Shown here piece after piece: positions 24,874-33,495 of a stretch of 64,000 nt of DNA. A program made the position numbers and the translations under genes. Below the pieces are notes generated by a model. The model had not been told where the DNA came from, did not search any database, and saw only the letters and a program-made list of their open reading frames with translations. Source of the stretch: CAZQGO01 sp964593065 (lineage in GTDB: Bacteria; Oederibacteriota; JAAXVQ01); the NCBI GenBank assembly GCA_964593065.1, contig CAZQGO010000016.1:1-64000 (forward strand). Direction: 5' to 3'. Within the stretch, counting starts at the first letter, position 1. Each line of letters opens with the position of its first letter.

Positions 24874-25830
24874 TCATATTCCGCCACTGAAAATTCGGGA
24901 AAAAGACGTCCCGGCTGGCCAGACTCTCCGCGCGCGCTCCCAATCCCGCGTGACTTGGGCGCGCAAGGCCTCCGCACCGGAAAACGGCCTCACGGCGCGC
25001 AGGCGCGAAAGAAACAGCACTTCCAGGCTGCGGCCGTACAGCGATCCCCGCCAGCCGGGAATGTGCACTTCAATCGTCCGGGGGCCGCGGCGGTGGAAAG
25101 TGGGCTGCGGCCCGATGTGGCACAAGGCCGGCCGGATGCGCGCCCCGCTGCGGACCCAAACCGCGTACACGCCCGCGGCCGGAACGATCTCGTGTTCGGT
25201 ATGCAGGTTGGCCGTCGGCAGGCCGATGCGGGCTCCGCGACCCTCGCCGCGCACCACGCGCCCGTGGAGCGCGTAGGGCCGGCCGAGTCCCCGCCGCGCC
25301 CAGGCCACCCGGCCTCCGGCGAGGGCGGCGCGCAGCCGCGTGGAACTCAGCACCCGTCCGCCCAGGCGGCGGGGCTTGACCACCGTGACGGAAAATCCCC
25401 GGCGTTTGCCGAGCTCGCGCAGCAGGGCCGCGTCTCCCCGCCCGTGCCGTCCGAAACGGAAATCCTCCCCCACCACCATCTGCCGCATGCGCAGGCGTTC
25501 CAGCAGGACCCTGGCGACGAAGGTTTCCGGAGGCGTGTCCGCCAAACGCCGGGTAAAGGGCAGGAGAAAGACTTCGTCCAATCCCAGGACGCGCAGGCGG
25601 GCCAGGCGCTGCCCGTCCGTCGCCAAGCGCAGGGGCCGCAGGGCCGGGGCGAGGGTTTGGTGGGGATGATCGTTGAAGGTCATGAGGGCGGCGGAGAGCC
25701 CGCGGCGGCGGGCCGCCGCCAGCAAGACGCGCACGATCCGTTCGTGCCCCCGGTGCAAGCCATCGAAGACGCCCACGGTCAGCGCCCGGTCCCGGCGTGA
25801 ACGGCGCGGGAGGCGGCGATAGAGGCGCAC
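24874..25830 (-). CDS. ribF: Bifunctional riboflavin kinase / FAD synthetase
   Basis: Makes FMN from riboflavin and FAD from FMN. The 318-residue protein has an N-terminal nucleotidyltransferase domain (GVFDGLHRGHE, with the HxGH-like element; later SSTRLRAAL) and a C-terminal flavokinase domain (RIGLPTANLH, AAGVYAVWV, TIEVHIP). Start is GTG at 25830, 3 nt after truB, with GGGGAGG upstream. Last gene of the nusA-infB unit, a common position. Confidence 0.93.
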   Translation of the reverse strand: MRLYRRLPRRSRRDRALTVGVFDGLHRGHERIVRVLLAAARRRGLSAALMTFNDHPHQTLAPALRPLRLATDGQRLARLRVLGLDEVFLLPFTRRLADTPPETFVARVLLERLRMRQMVVGEDFRFGRHGRGDAALLRELGKRRGFSVTVVKPRRLGGRVLSSTRLRAALAGGRVAWARRGLGRPYALHGRVVRGEGRGARIGLPTANLHTEHEIVPAAGVYAVWVRSGARIRPALCHIGPQPTFHRRGPRTIEVHIPGWRGSLYGRSLEVLFLSRLRAVRPFSGAEALRAQVTRDWERARRVWPAGTSFSRIFSGGI

Positions 25831-25833
25831 GGT

Positions 25834-26730
25834 CTAGGCCTCCCCGTCCGCGGATAATACTTTTTCCATGCGCAGCAGGTTCTGCTCCAGGCGCGCCACG
25901 GCGTGCAGCCGGCCGTCGGCGGCCACCAGCCGGAAAGTCCGCTGGCCCAGAGTCAGGATTTCCGCCGGCGCGGCCAGGGGCCGGCCGTGGCGGATGTCCG
26001 CCAGTCCGGCGGCGGCGACCCGCACGGCCGGCAGGTGCGCCAAGGCTTCCTCCGGCGGAACCAGCCGGGACCGCCACCGGCCCTGCGATGCCTCCCGCCC
26101 CAGTTCCTCCAGCGTGGTGCAAGCCGATTCGGCGAAACCGCTGCAAAAGCTCCGCCGCAAATGCGCCAAGCAGGCGCCGCAGGCCAGGCTTTCGCCCAGT
26201 TCCGCCACCAGGGAGCGGACGTACATGCCGCGGGAGCACGACACTTCGAAGCGCACGCGGGGCGGTGCGAACTCCAAGAGGCGGATGTGGCCGATGGACA
26301 CCGGCTGCGCCGGCCGGAATACGGTCTGTCCCTGCCGGGCCAGGCGGTAGAGTCGCCGGCCCTGGTGGCGCCGCGCCGAAATCATGGGGGGCGTCTGCAG
26401 ATTCACGCCGAGAAAGCGCGCCAGCTGGGCCGCGATTTCCTCCCGTGTCAGCGGCGGAACCTGCTTTTCAGCCAGCACGCGGCCATGGATGTCCAGGGAA
26501 TCCGTACTGCGTCCGAGAAGGGCTTCGGCGAGGTAGACTTTCACGTCGGGAAGATAAGACAGGAGGCGGGTCGCCCGGCCGAAGGCCAGCACCAAAACGC
26601 CCTCTGCGCCCGGGTCCAGGGTGCCGCCGTGGCCGATTCCGCGCTGCCCGGTGAGATCGCGCACGGTGCGCACCACTCCGGCCGAGGTCGGACCCGCAGG
26701 CTTGAAGACGGGGAGCATCCCGCAGGTCAT
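25834..26730 (-). CDS. truB: tRNA pseudouridine-55 synthase
   Basis: Forms pseudouridine 55 in the T loop of tRNAs. The 298-residue protein has KPAGPTSAGVV, the catalytic motif GHGGTLDPGAEGVL with the conserved Asp, YLAEALLGRSTDSLD, and SCSRGMYVRSL. A C-terminal PUA-like region follows. ATG at 26730 has AAGGA upstream; a second ATG four codons later is possible. It lies 6 nt after nrnA. Confidence 0.95.
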   Translation of the reverse strand: MTCGMLPVFKPAGPTSAGVVRTVRDLTGQRGIGHGGTLDPGAEGVLVLAFGRATRLLSYLPDVKVYLAEALLGRSTDSLDIHGRVLAEKQVPPLTREEIAAQLARFLGVNLQTPPMISARRHQGRRLYRLARQGQTVFRPAQPVSIGHIRLLEFAPPRVRFEVSCSRGMYVRSLVAELGESLACGACLAHLRRSFCSGFAESACTTLEELGREASQGRWRSRLVPPEEALAHLPAVRVAAAGLADIRHGRPLAAPAEILTLGQRTFRLVAADGRLHAVARLEQNLLRMEKVLSADGEA

Positions 26731-26736
26731 GCGCGC

Positions 26737-27744
26737 CTATCCTTTCGCGTTCAGACTCTGCTCCACCACGTCGAGAACTCTGGCCTGGACGGCTTCCAGG
26801 GTGCCCGTCAACAAGGCGCCGGCCGCGCGCTGGTGGCCCCCGCCGCCCAGGCGGTGGGCGATGGTGGACACGTCCACGGCGCCGCGGGAACGAAGGGACA
26901 GCTTGATGTGACCGTCTTCCGTCTCCAGGAAAAAGACGGCCACCTCGACGCCGTCGACCGCGCGCACATAATTGACGAAATTTTCGGTTTGATTGGCCCG
27001 GGCGCCCGTGGCCGCGAGCATTTCCTGGGTCACGGCGAACCAGCCCACGTTCCGCCGGGCATTGAACCGCACCTGGCACAGGGCGTACGCCAGCAGCTGC
27101 AGGGCTTCCGCGGGCACGCGCTCGTAGATTTGCTCATTTAAAAAACCGGGTTCCAGGCCCAGCGCCAGCAACTCGGCCACGATGCGGTGCGTGCGGGGGG
27201 TGACCGAGGCATACTTGAAATGTCCGGTATCGGTGGCGATGGCCGTGTAGATTCCGACGGCCATGCGCTTGTCCACCGGGCAATTCAGGGCCTTCAACAG
27301 TTCCCAGACCTGCTCGCCCGTGGCCGCCGCCGTGGGATCGATGAGATTCACGGTGCCATAGCGGGTGTTGTAGACATGATGGTCCAGGTTGATGATTTTA
27401 TCCGCGTTCTGCGGAAACGCCAGCACGCCGCCGGAGCGCTGCTCGTCCGGGCACTCCAAAAAGATGGCCACGTCGTGATGCGCGGTGTGCGGCCGGTCCT
27501 GCCGGAAGTCTTCCTGATTCGGGAGGAAGTGGTACAACGCGGGCGTGGGATGGGCATTGACGACGGTCACCGTCTTGCCCAGGGTCAGCAAGGCCAAGGA
27601 CAGCGCGGATTCGCACCCCAAGCCGTCGCCGTCGGGATTGAGATGCGTCGTCAGCACGAAGTCCCGTGCGGATTTGATGAGCTCCAGCGCGCGGGCGAAT
27701 TCCTCCGCGTAGTGCGGATCGCGCTCCAACCGTTGTTCGACCAT
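26737..27744 (-). CDS. nrnA: DHH/DHHA1 phosphoesterase, NrnA-type nanoRNase
   Basis: A 335-residue DHH-family enzyme degrading short RNA oligonucleotides and possibly 3'-phosphoadenosine 5'-phosphate. Metal motifs are HLNPDGDGLG (near 34-43), the LDHHVYNTRYG DHH motif and the C-terminal GGGGHQRAAG of DHHA1. Its place between rbfA and truB is conserved in many bacteria. As NrnA-type enzymes can also cleave pGpG, the end product of c-di-GMP breakdown, it may connect to the two cyclases in this window, but that is inference. Confidence 0.92.
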   Translation of the reverse strand: MVEQRLERDPHYAEEFARALELIKSARDFVLTTHLNPDGDGLGCESALSLALLTLGKTVTVVNAHPTPALYHFLPNQEDFRQDRPHTAHHDVAIFLECPDEQRSGGVLAFPQNADKIINLDHHVYNTRYGTVNLIDPTAAATGEQVWELLKALNCPVDKRMAVGIYTAIATDTGHFKYASVTPRTHRIVAELLALGLEPGFLNEQIYERVPAEALQLLAYALCQVRFNARRNVGWFAVTQEMLAATGARANQTENFVNYVRAVDGVEVAVFFLETEDGHIKLSLRSRGAVDVSTIAHRLGGGGHQRAAGALLTGTLEAVQARVLDVVEQSLNAKG

Positions 27745-27760
27745 GTTCCCGCCGGCCTCC

Positions 27761-28108
27761 CTAGTCTTCCTTTTCCAGCTCGTCGATCAGTTTGAGCACT
27801 CTTTCCGTCCGCTCCATCTCGTCGTCCGCAAAAAACTGCAGGTCCGGGATGATCCGCAGCTCGAGGCGGCTTCCCAGTTCCCGCCGGAGGTAGCCCTTGG
27901 CGTGTCCCAGGGCCTCCAGGGCCTCGGCGCATTGCGCGCCGTTTTCCAGGGTGCGGATAAAGACCCTCGCCTCGCGCAGGTCCGGCGTGAGCCGGACCCG
28001 GGTCACGGTCACCCAGCGCAACCTCGGATCGGCGATTTTTCGCAGCAGCAGGTCCGAGATCTCCCGAACCAGCTGGGAGCCCACGCGCTCCAGGCGCTTG
28101 GGGTTCAT
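27761..28108 (-). CDS. rbfA: Ribosome-binding factor A
   Basis: A 115-residue KH-like protein that binds the 30S subunit during maturation. It begins MNPKRLERVGSQLVREISDLL and contains VRLTPDLREARVFI, both typical. Complete, with normal length. Confidence 0.95.
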   Translation of the reverse strand: MNPKRLERVGSQLVREISDLLLRKIADPRLRWVTVTRVRLTPDLREARVFIRTLENGAQCAEALEALGHAKGYLRRELGSRLELRIIPDLQFFADDEMERTERVLKLIDELEKED

Positions 28109-28126
28109 CGTTTCGTCCCGGGAGGA

Positions 28127-28408
28127 TCAGCGAATTTCCAGGTCATGTCTCAACAACTCCGCCTCATGATACCCCGCCACCGTGTTCAGCGCGTGCGCCA
28201 GCGTGGAGTCCACCTCGCGGGATTCCGTGTTGACGCAGGCGATGGCCAGCTTGGAACGCTGCCACAGGTCCTGGTACTCGACTTCGGCCACCGACACGTT
28301 GAACCGCTGTTTCAGCCGCTCGGTCAGCCGTTTCAGGAGCGTTCTTTTTCCTTTGAGGGAACCATTCTCCGGGAAGTGCAGTTCCACGGTCAACAGGCCG
28401 ACCACCAT
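28127..28408 (-). CDS. ylxP: DUF503 / YlxP-family protein
   Basis: A 93-residue protein beginning MVVGLLTVELHFPENGSLKGKR, the DUF503 signature, and containing QRFNVSVAEVEYQDLWQRS. It lies between infB and rbfA, where YlxP is found in Firmicutes and others; function is unestablished, though the location suggests a role around ribosome maturation. The ATG at 28408 is preferred over longer starts because family members begin here. Confidence 0.9.
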   Translation of the reverse strand: MVVGLLTVELHFPENGSLKGKRTLLKRLTERLKQRFNVSVAEVEYQDLWQRSKLAIACVNTESREVDSTLAHALNTVAGYHEAELLRHDLEIR

Positions 28409-28465
28409 GGCATGGGCTCCTCGGCCGCGGGCGCGCCCGCCGCCTGAGCGCACGGGGCGTGCGCT

Positions 28466-30652
28466 TTACAGTTTCTGGGCCACGGATTCGAGCTGATAGG
28501 CTTCGATGACGTCCCCGGCCTTGTAATCCGAGGTTCCCGCAATGACGATGCCGCATTCCAGCCCGACGCCCACTTCCTTCACGTCGTCCTTGAAGCGCCG
28601 CAGGGATTCAATCTTTCCGCGGTGGACCATCTGCCCTTCGCGCCACAGCTTGGCTTGGGCGTTGCGCAGGATCTTGCCGCTGGTCACCTGGGAACCGGCG
28701 GTGACCAAGCCGGAGGAAAGCTTGAAGGCGGTCTTGACCTCGGCCTTGCCCAGGGGCACTTCATGGTAATGGGGCTCGAGCAGTCCCTCCATGGCGGCCT
28801 TCACGTCCGACACCGCCTCGTATAAAACCGTGTAAATGCGCACGTCCACCGCCTCGCGTTGCGCGGCCAGTTCCACTTCCGGCTCCGCCGTCACCGTGAA
28901 CCCGATGATGACGGCGTTGCTGGCCGAAGCCAGCAGGATGTCGCTTTCGTTGATGTTGCCCACCGCGGAGTGGATGCAGACCAGCTTGACCTTGTCGGTG
29001 GAAAGCGCCTCCAGCGACTGGCGCAGGACCTCTGCGGAGCCCTGCACGTCCGCCTTGATGACGATTTTCAATTCCTTGATCGCCCCCTCGGCGATCTCGG
29101 TGTTGAGCGTCTCCAAGGTGACATGGTGGGTTCGTTTCAGGTCCTGCTCGCGCTTGATCGTCTGGCGCTTGAGGGCGATCTGCCGGGCCAGCTTGTCCGA
29201 CGCCACCACCTGAAAGAAATCGCCCGCGGACGGCACGCCGGAGAAACCCAGGACCTCGGCCGGCATGCCCGGGCCCACGGCGGCGGTGGTCACGCCCTTG
29301 TCGTTGTTCATGGCGCGGACGCGCCCGTACTGGGCGCCCGTGACGAAGGCGTCGCCGACCTTGAGGCTGCCCTTTTGCACCAGCACGGTGGCCACCGGTC
29401 CCCGGCGCCGGTCCAGCTTGGCCTCGATGATGACGCCCTTGGCCCGTGCCTGCCGGCTGGCCTTGAGCTCCAGCATTTCGGCTTCGAGCAGGATCATCTC
29501 CAGCAGGGCTTCCAGTCCGATGCGCTTCTTGGCGGAAATTTCCGCGAAGATCGTCTTGCCGCCCCACTCCTCGGGAATCAGTCCGTGGTGCGAAAGTTCC
29601 TGTTTCAGGCGCTCCACATTGACGCCCGGTTTGTCGATCTTGTTGACCGCCACCAAGATGGGCACGTTGGCCGCCCGGGCATGGTTGATGGCCTCGACGG
29701 TCTGCGGCTGCACCCCGTCGTCGGCGGCCACGACCAGGACCACCACGTCCGTCAGTTGCGCCCCCCGGGCCCTCAAGGAGGTGAAGGCCTCGTGGCCGGG
29801 AGTGTCTAAGAAGGTGACATACCCCTTGGGGAGCTTCACCTGGTAGGCGCCGATGTGCTGGGTGATGCCGCCCGCCTCCCCGCCCATCACGTTGGTTTCG
29901 CGGATCGCGTCCAGCAGCGAGGTTTTCCCGTGGTTGACGTGCCCCATGATGGTGACCACCGGCGGCCGGGGCTGGAGGTCTTCGGGCCGCTCTTCCTCCT
30001 CCTCCTGGGCGATCAAATCCTCGCCGTAGAGTTCCTCGACTTCCAGGCGATATCCGTATTCGGCCAGCAGGATCTCAAGGGTTTCCTGGTCCAGGCGCTG
30101 GTTGATGGTGGCGAACACGCCCAAATTCATCATCTTTTTGATTAATTCAGCCGGCTTGATTTCCAGCCGTTGCGCCACCTCGGCGACCGTGGCCGTGCTG
30201 GGAATTTTCAGCGGCGGCAGATCCTCCCGCGGCGGGGCCGCGGGCTTGCCGGCCTGGATCTTTTCCGCGGGCGCCGCCTCCGCGGTTTCGGCAGGCGCCG
30301 CCCCGGCCGGTTCCGCGGGCTCGGGTTCGGGTTCCGCCACGGCTGCGGGCTCGGGTTCGGGTTCGGGCTCGGGTTCGGGTTCGGGTTCGGGCTCGAGCTT
30401 GGGCGGGGCCGCCTCTTCCGCGGCGGGGTCGGGCTGCGGTTTGGCCGGTGTCGGCATCAGGCCCGGGACGCCGGATTCCTCCACGATCTCATCCTCGCCC
30501 CAGTGGCGCTTGATGTAGGATACGGTCTCATCCTCCAGGACGCTCATATGGCTTTTCACTTCAATGCGCATCTTCTTCAGTTCGCCCAGCAGTTCCTTGG
30601 AGGTCAATTTCAGATCCTTGGCCAATTCAAACACGCGCATCTTCTGGCTCAT
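28466..30652 (-). CDS. infB: Translation initiation factor IF-2
   Basis: The GTPase that brings fMet-tRNA to the ribosome. The 728-residue protein has two IF2_N modules (1-52 and about 150-205) linked by a Pro/Glu/Ala-rich segment with an (EP)n run, then the G domain (about 230-395: FLDTPGHEAF, NKIDKPG, SAKKRIG), and domains II-IV to the end. The P-loop reads GHVNHGKTS, where the family almost always has Asp in place of the Asn. Everything else looks intact. It lies 65 nt after nusA; the ylxR gene often found between them is absent. Confidence 0.97.
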   Translation of the reverse strand: MSQKMRVFELAKDLKLTSKELLGELKKMRIEVKSHMSVLEDETVSYIKRHWGEDEIVEESGVPGLMPTPAKPQPDPAAEEAAPPKLEPEPEPEPEPEPEPEPAAVAEPEPEPAEPAGAAPAETAEAAPAEKIQAGKPAAPPREDLPPLKIPSTATVAEVAQRLEIKPAELIKKMMNLGVFATINQRLDQETLEILLAEYGYRLEVEELYGEDLIAQEEEEERPEDLQPRPPVVTIMGHVNHGKTSLLDAIRETNVMGGEAGGITQHIGAYQVKLPKGYVTFLDTPGHEAFTSLRARGAQLTDVVVLVVAADDGVQPQTVEAINHARAANVPILVAVNKIDKPGVNVERLKQELSHHGLIPEEWGGKTIFAEISAKKRIGLEALLEMILLEAEMLELKASRQARAKGVIIEAKLDRRRGPVATVLVQKGSLKVGDAFVTGAQYGRVRAMNNDKGVTTAAVGPGMPAEVLGFSGVPSAGDFFQVVASDKLARQIALKRQTIKREQDLKRTHHVTLETLNTEIAEGAIKELKIVIKADVQGSAEVLRQSLEALSTDKVKLVCIHSAVGNINESDILLASASNAVIIGFTVTAEPEVELAAQREAVDVRIYTVLYEAVSDVKAAMEGLLEPHYHEVPLGKAEVKTAFKLSSGLVTAGSQVTSGKILRNAQAKLWREGQMVHRGKIESLRRFKDDVKEVGVGLECGIVIAGTSDYKAGDVIEAYQLESVAQKL
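30346..30400 (-). repeat. Hexanucleotide microsatellite inside infB
   Basis: Near-perfect GGTTCG/GGCTCG units encode the alternating Glu-Pro run in the IF-2 linker. Unit length of 6 keeps frame on expansion or contraction. Confidence 0.8.
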
Positions 30653-30717
30653 ACTTCACCCTCTCTCTTTCCGCCGCGCACTCGATGGTCCCGGCCCGGA
30701 TGCCGCCGGTTGAGAAC

Positions 30718-32235
30718 TCACTCCGGATTGGTTTTTTCTTCCCCCGCCGGTTCCACCGGCTCCTGGGCCGCATCGCTTTCGGCCGGAGTCTGCCCCGCGT
30801 CCGTCCCGGGGGCGGGGGCTTCCGGTTGCGCCTCGGCGGCCGCCGGGGGAGCGCCGTCCAAGCCGGCAAACAACTCGCCGGCTCCCGGCAGCTTGGCTTG
30901 TCCGGCCGTCCCGGAGGGCTGTTCATCCCAGCGGGCGAACAATTCCGCGGCCGTGGTCGTTTTCTTAACGGTTTCCGGGGTAGGCATGAAGTCCTTGATG
31001 GCGGACAGGATTTTTTCGGCCGTTTTGTCGCCGACGCCCGGCACCTGTTTCAACTGCTCCGCCGTGATGTTTAAGAGGGCGCTTAAGTCGGCATAGCCGG
31101 CGGTTTTTAATTTTTCGGCCAATTTGGGACCGATGCCCTTGATGTTCTCGAGGGCGGGCGCGGTTTTCAAGAAGGCCTCTTCCGCCTGCTTGCGCAGCGT
31201 GTCCTGGTATTGCGCATCGCTGACCATGTCGATGCGGTGGTTGGTCAGCTTGGCGGCCAAGCGGACGTTCTGCCCGTTCTTGCCGATGGCTAAGGACAGC
31301 TGCTCCGCCGGCACCACGACCACGGCCTGGTCGCTGGCCGGGGACAGGATGACGCGGACCACTTTGGCCGGCTGCAGGGCGGCCTCCAGCAGGATGACCA
31401 CGTTTTCCGAGTAGGGGATCACATCGATCTTCTCCCCCTTGATCTCGCGCACGATGGCCTGCACGCGGGAGCCTTTCAGGCCCACGCAGGCGCCGACGGG
31501 GTCCACGTTCTTGTCCCGGCTGGCCACGGCCACCTTGGACCTGGCGCCGGCCTCCCGGGCCACGTTCTTGATCTCCACCACGCCGTCGGAGACTTCCGGG
31601 ACTTCCATTTCAAAAAGTTTCTTGATGAAGCCGGGGTGGGACCGGGACACCACCACCTGGGGAGAGCGGCTGGTGCGGCGCACGTCGATGATGAGGCACT
31701 TGACCCGGTCCCCGATCTGGTAGTGCTCGCGCGGGATCTGCTCACGCGAGGGGAGGATGGCCTCCGTGTCCCCCAGATCGAGGATGACGTTTCTCTGCTC
31801 CAGCCGCAGCACCACGCCGTTGATCAGCTCTCCCAGGCGCTGCTTGAATTCCTCGTAAATATTGTTTCGTTCCGATTCCCGGACCCGCTGCACCACCACC
31901 TGTTTGGCGGTCTGGGCGGCGATGCGGCCGAATTCGGAGGGGGCCATCGGCTGTTCGATTTCCTCTCCGACCTGGGCGTCCGGGTGGGTGCGCCGTGCTT
32001 CTTCCAGGCTGATTTCCCGCCAGGGTTCCTGGATTTCCGAGACCACGGTTTTTTTCACCAGGGCGTAGAGATCCCCGGTTTCGGCATTGAAAACCACGTT
32101 GATATCTTGGGCGGTCCCGTAGTTCTTGCGGGAGGCGGAAATCAGGGCGGCCTTGATGGCGTCGATCAGGACGGACTTGTCCACCTTGCGCGATCTCTCG
32201 ATCTGGCGCATGACCTCAATGAGCTCCAGGTTCAT
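30718..32235 (-). CDS. nusA: Transcription termination/antitermination factor NusA
   Basis: A 505-residue RNA polymerase-binding factor. N-terminal domain (1-125) is followed by S1 (about 135-200), KH1 and KH2 (200-345, including DPVGACVGLKGSRVQAI and AIGKNGQNVRLAA), two helix-hairpin-helix units (IKGIGPKLAEKL, VPGVGDKTAEKI) and a Pro/Glu-rich acidic tail. ATG at 32235 matches the family start MNLELIEVM; the frame is open further upstream without family similarity. No rimP precedes it. The leader carries a predicted terminator, so nusA may control its own operon. Confidence 0.97.
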   Translation of the reverse strand: MNLELIEVMRQIERSRKVDKSVLIDAIKAALISASRKNYGTAQDINVVFNAETGDLYALVKKTVVSEIQEPWREISLEEARRTHPDAQVGEEIEQPMAPSEFGRIAAQTAKQVVVQRVRESERNNIYEEFKQRLGELINGVVLRLEQRNVILDLGDTEAILPSREQIPREHYQIGDRVKCLIIDVRRTSRSPQVVVSRSHPGFIKKLFEMEVPEVSDGVVEIKNVAREAGARSKVAVASRDKNVDPVGACVGLKGSRVQAIVREIKGEKIDVIPYSENVVILLEAALQPAKVVRVILSPASDQAVVVVPAEQLSLAIGKNGQNVRLAAKLTNHRIDMVSDAQYQDTLRKQAEEAFLKTAPALENIKGIGPKLAEKLKTAGYADLSALLNITAEQLKQVPGVGDKTAEKILSAIKDFMPTPETVKKTTTAAELFARWDEQPSGTAGQAKLPGAGELFAGLDGAPPAAAEAQPEAPAPGTDAGQTPAESDAAQEPVEPAGEEKTNPE

Positions 32236-32309
32236 CGGGTAATCCCTTTCCCCTCCCCGGCCACGGAGGAACACCTGCCAAACCCTGGCCGGGAGAGATT
32301 TGCCCCTTG

Positions 32310-32344
32310 AAAATAAAAAGAGTGGGCACACTACTCCCCACTCT
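32310..32344 (-). terminator. Intrinsic terminator within the nusA leader (possible attenuator)
   Basis: On the minus strand an 8-bp perfect stem AGAGTGGG/CCCACTCT with a 10-nt loop (stem arms 32337-32344 and 32319-32326) is followed directly by TTTTTATTTT. It lies after the predicted nusA promoter and about 75 nt before the nusA start, so it would truncate the transcript unless bypassed. Confidence 0.7.
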
Positions 32345-32373
32345 CCAAAGGGTTAGCGACGACGGCAGGGTGC

Positions 32374-32402
32374 AGTCTAGCACAAGCCCCCCGGGCGCGC
32401 AA
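32374..32402 (-). promoter_or_regulatory. Predicted nusA-infB operon promoter
   Basis: Minus-strand -35 TTGCGC (32397-32402), 17-bp spacer, -10 TAGACT (32374-32379) preceded by TG at the extended position. Transcription would begin near 32367, giving a leader of about 130 nt. The hexamers are moderate matches (3 and 4 of 6), partly offset by the extended TG. Confidence 0.5.
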
Positions 32403-32403
32403 G

Positions 32404-32441
32404 AAAAAAATACCGGCCGGCCTGCGCGGCGAGCGCCGGCC
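32404..32441 (-). terminator. Intrinsic terminator insulating nusA from upstream transcripts
   Basis: Minus-strand stem GGCCGGC/GCCGGCC (32435-32441 with 32415-32421), 13-nt loop, then four bases and seven Ts (32404-32410). It lies before the nusA promoter and would stop antisense read-through from polC across murB. The 320 bp between nusA and murB otherwise hold only the promoter and leader described; a weak murB promoter on the plus strand (TTGCAT 32458, TAATCT 32481) is possible. Confidence 0.65.
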
Positions 32442-32555
32442 CGCAGGCGGATTTCGGTTGCATTTCCTCGTCACTTCCCCTAATCTTTTGGCAGCCGGAA
32501 ACGGCCGGACCCGAAGTTGCGCGCGGCCCGACGCGGCCTGAATGGGGGTGACGGC

Positions 32556-33470
32556 ATGCCGCCGGAAGAAGATTTTTTGGAGGAATTGCAGGCCGCCGCC
32601 AGGGCGTCCGTGGAAACCGGCTACCCCCTGAGCCGGGAGTGCACCTTCGCGCTCGGGGGGCCGGCGCGCTTCTTCTGCATCCCCGCGGATGCCGAAGCCC
32701 TGGGCGCCAGCCTGCGCGTCGCGCAAGGCGCGGGCCTGCCCTGGTTCCTGCTGGGCGGCGGGTCCAACGTCCTGTTCCGCGATGAGGGCTTTCCCGGCGT
32801 GGTCTTCAGCACCCGCGGGTTGCGCAGCTTCCTCGTCACCCCGCAGGGCGAAGTCTGGGCCGGGGCCGGGCTGAGCAACGCCTTTTTGACCGAGGAAACG
32901 TCGCGCCTGGGGCTGACCGGTTTCGAGTGGGCCGCCGGCCTGCCCGGCACGGTGGGCGGCGGCGTGTACATGAACGCCAAATGCTACGGCGGGTCCTACG
33001 GCGACAGCGTCCTCCGGGTCAGGGCCTTGACCCCCGCCGGCGAAGCCGTGACCTACACCCGGGACGAGTGCGCCTTCGCCTACAAGGACTCGCTCTTCCA
33101 GCACCGCCGCGACGTGATCACGGAGGTCCGGCTGCGCCTGGAGCCGGGGGAACAGGACCGCATCCGGCAGACCGGCGAGGCCCACATCGCGGACCGCAAA
33201 GCCAAGGGACAGTTCCTGCTGCCCAGCGCGGGCTGCGTGTTCAAGAACGACTACAGCGTCGGCGTCTCCGCCGGCCGTCTCATCGAGGACAGCGGACTCA
33301 AGGGCCTGGCCGTCGGGGGCGTGAAGGTCTTCGAGCAGCACGCCAACTTCATCGTCAACACCGGCACCGGCACCACGCGCGACGTGCTGGAATTGATGGC
33401 CAGGATCAAGCAGAGGGTGTGGGAGCACAAGGGCGTGAAACTCGAGGAGGAAGTCCGGGTCGTGCCGTAG
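32556..33470 (+). CDS. murB: UDP-N-acetylenolpyruvoylglucosamine reductase
   Basis: The FAD enzyme finishing UDP-MurNAc for peptidoglycan. The 304-residue protein has the FAD-binding elements LLGGGSNVLFRDEGF and AAGLPGTVGGGVYMNA, then QFLLPSAGCVFKN, LIEDSGLKG and EQHANFIVN. In most MurB proteins the proton donor in the SAGxVFK motif is Ser; here it is Cys, a replacement known in some lineages. ATG at 32556 is preceded by GGGGGTGA. It stands alone on the plus strand, divergent from nusA, with no other mur gene nearby. Confidence 0.94.
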   Translation: MPPEEDFLEELQAAARASVETGYPLSRECTFALGGPARFFCIPADAEALGASLRVAQGAGLPWFLLGGGSNVLFRDEGFPGVVFSTRGLRSFLVTPQGEVWAGAGLSNAFLTEETSRLGLTGFEWAAGLPGTVGGGVYMNAKCYGGSYGDSVLRVRALTPAGEAVTYTRDECAFAYKDSLFQHRRDVITEVRLRLEPGEQDRIRQTGEAHIADRKAKGQFLLPSAGCVFKNDYSVGVSAGRLIEDSGLKGLAVGGVKVFEQHANFIVNTGTGTTRDVLELMARIKQRVWEHKGVKLEEEVRVVP

Positions 33471-33488
33471 GGTCACGGCACGACCCGG
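33455..33488. terminator. Perfect 14-bp hairpin between converging murB and polC
   Basis: A 14-bp perfect inverted repeat (33455-33468 with 33475-33488) with a 6-nt loop covers the murB stop codon and lies 8 nt from the polC stop. No T run follows on either side, so it could act as a U-poor bidirectional terminator or a 3' end stabiliser. Confidence 0.6.
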
Positions 33489-33495
33489 AGCTCAT

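Noticed and set aside
32331..33476. 381-codon minus-strand frame opposite murB
   Set aside because: Covers murB exactly in reverse and includes the terminator region; no family resemblance.
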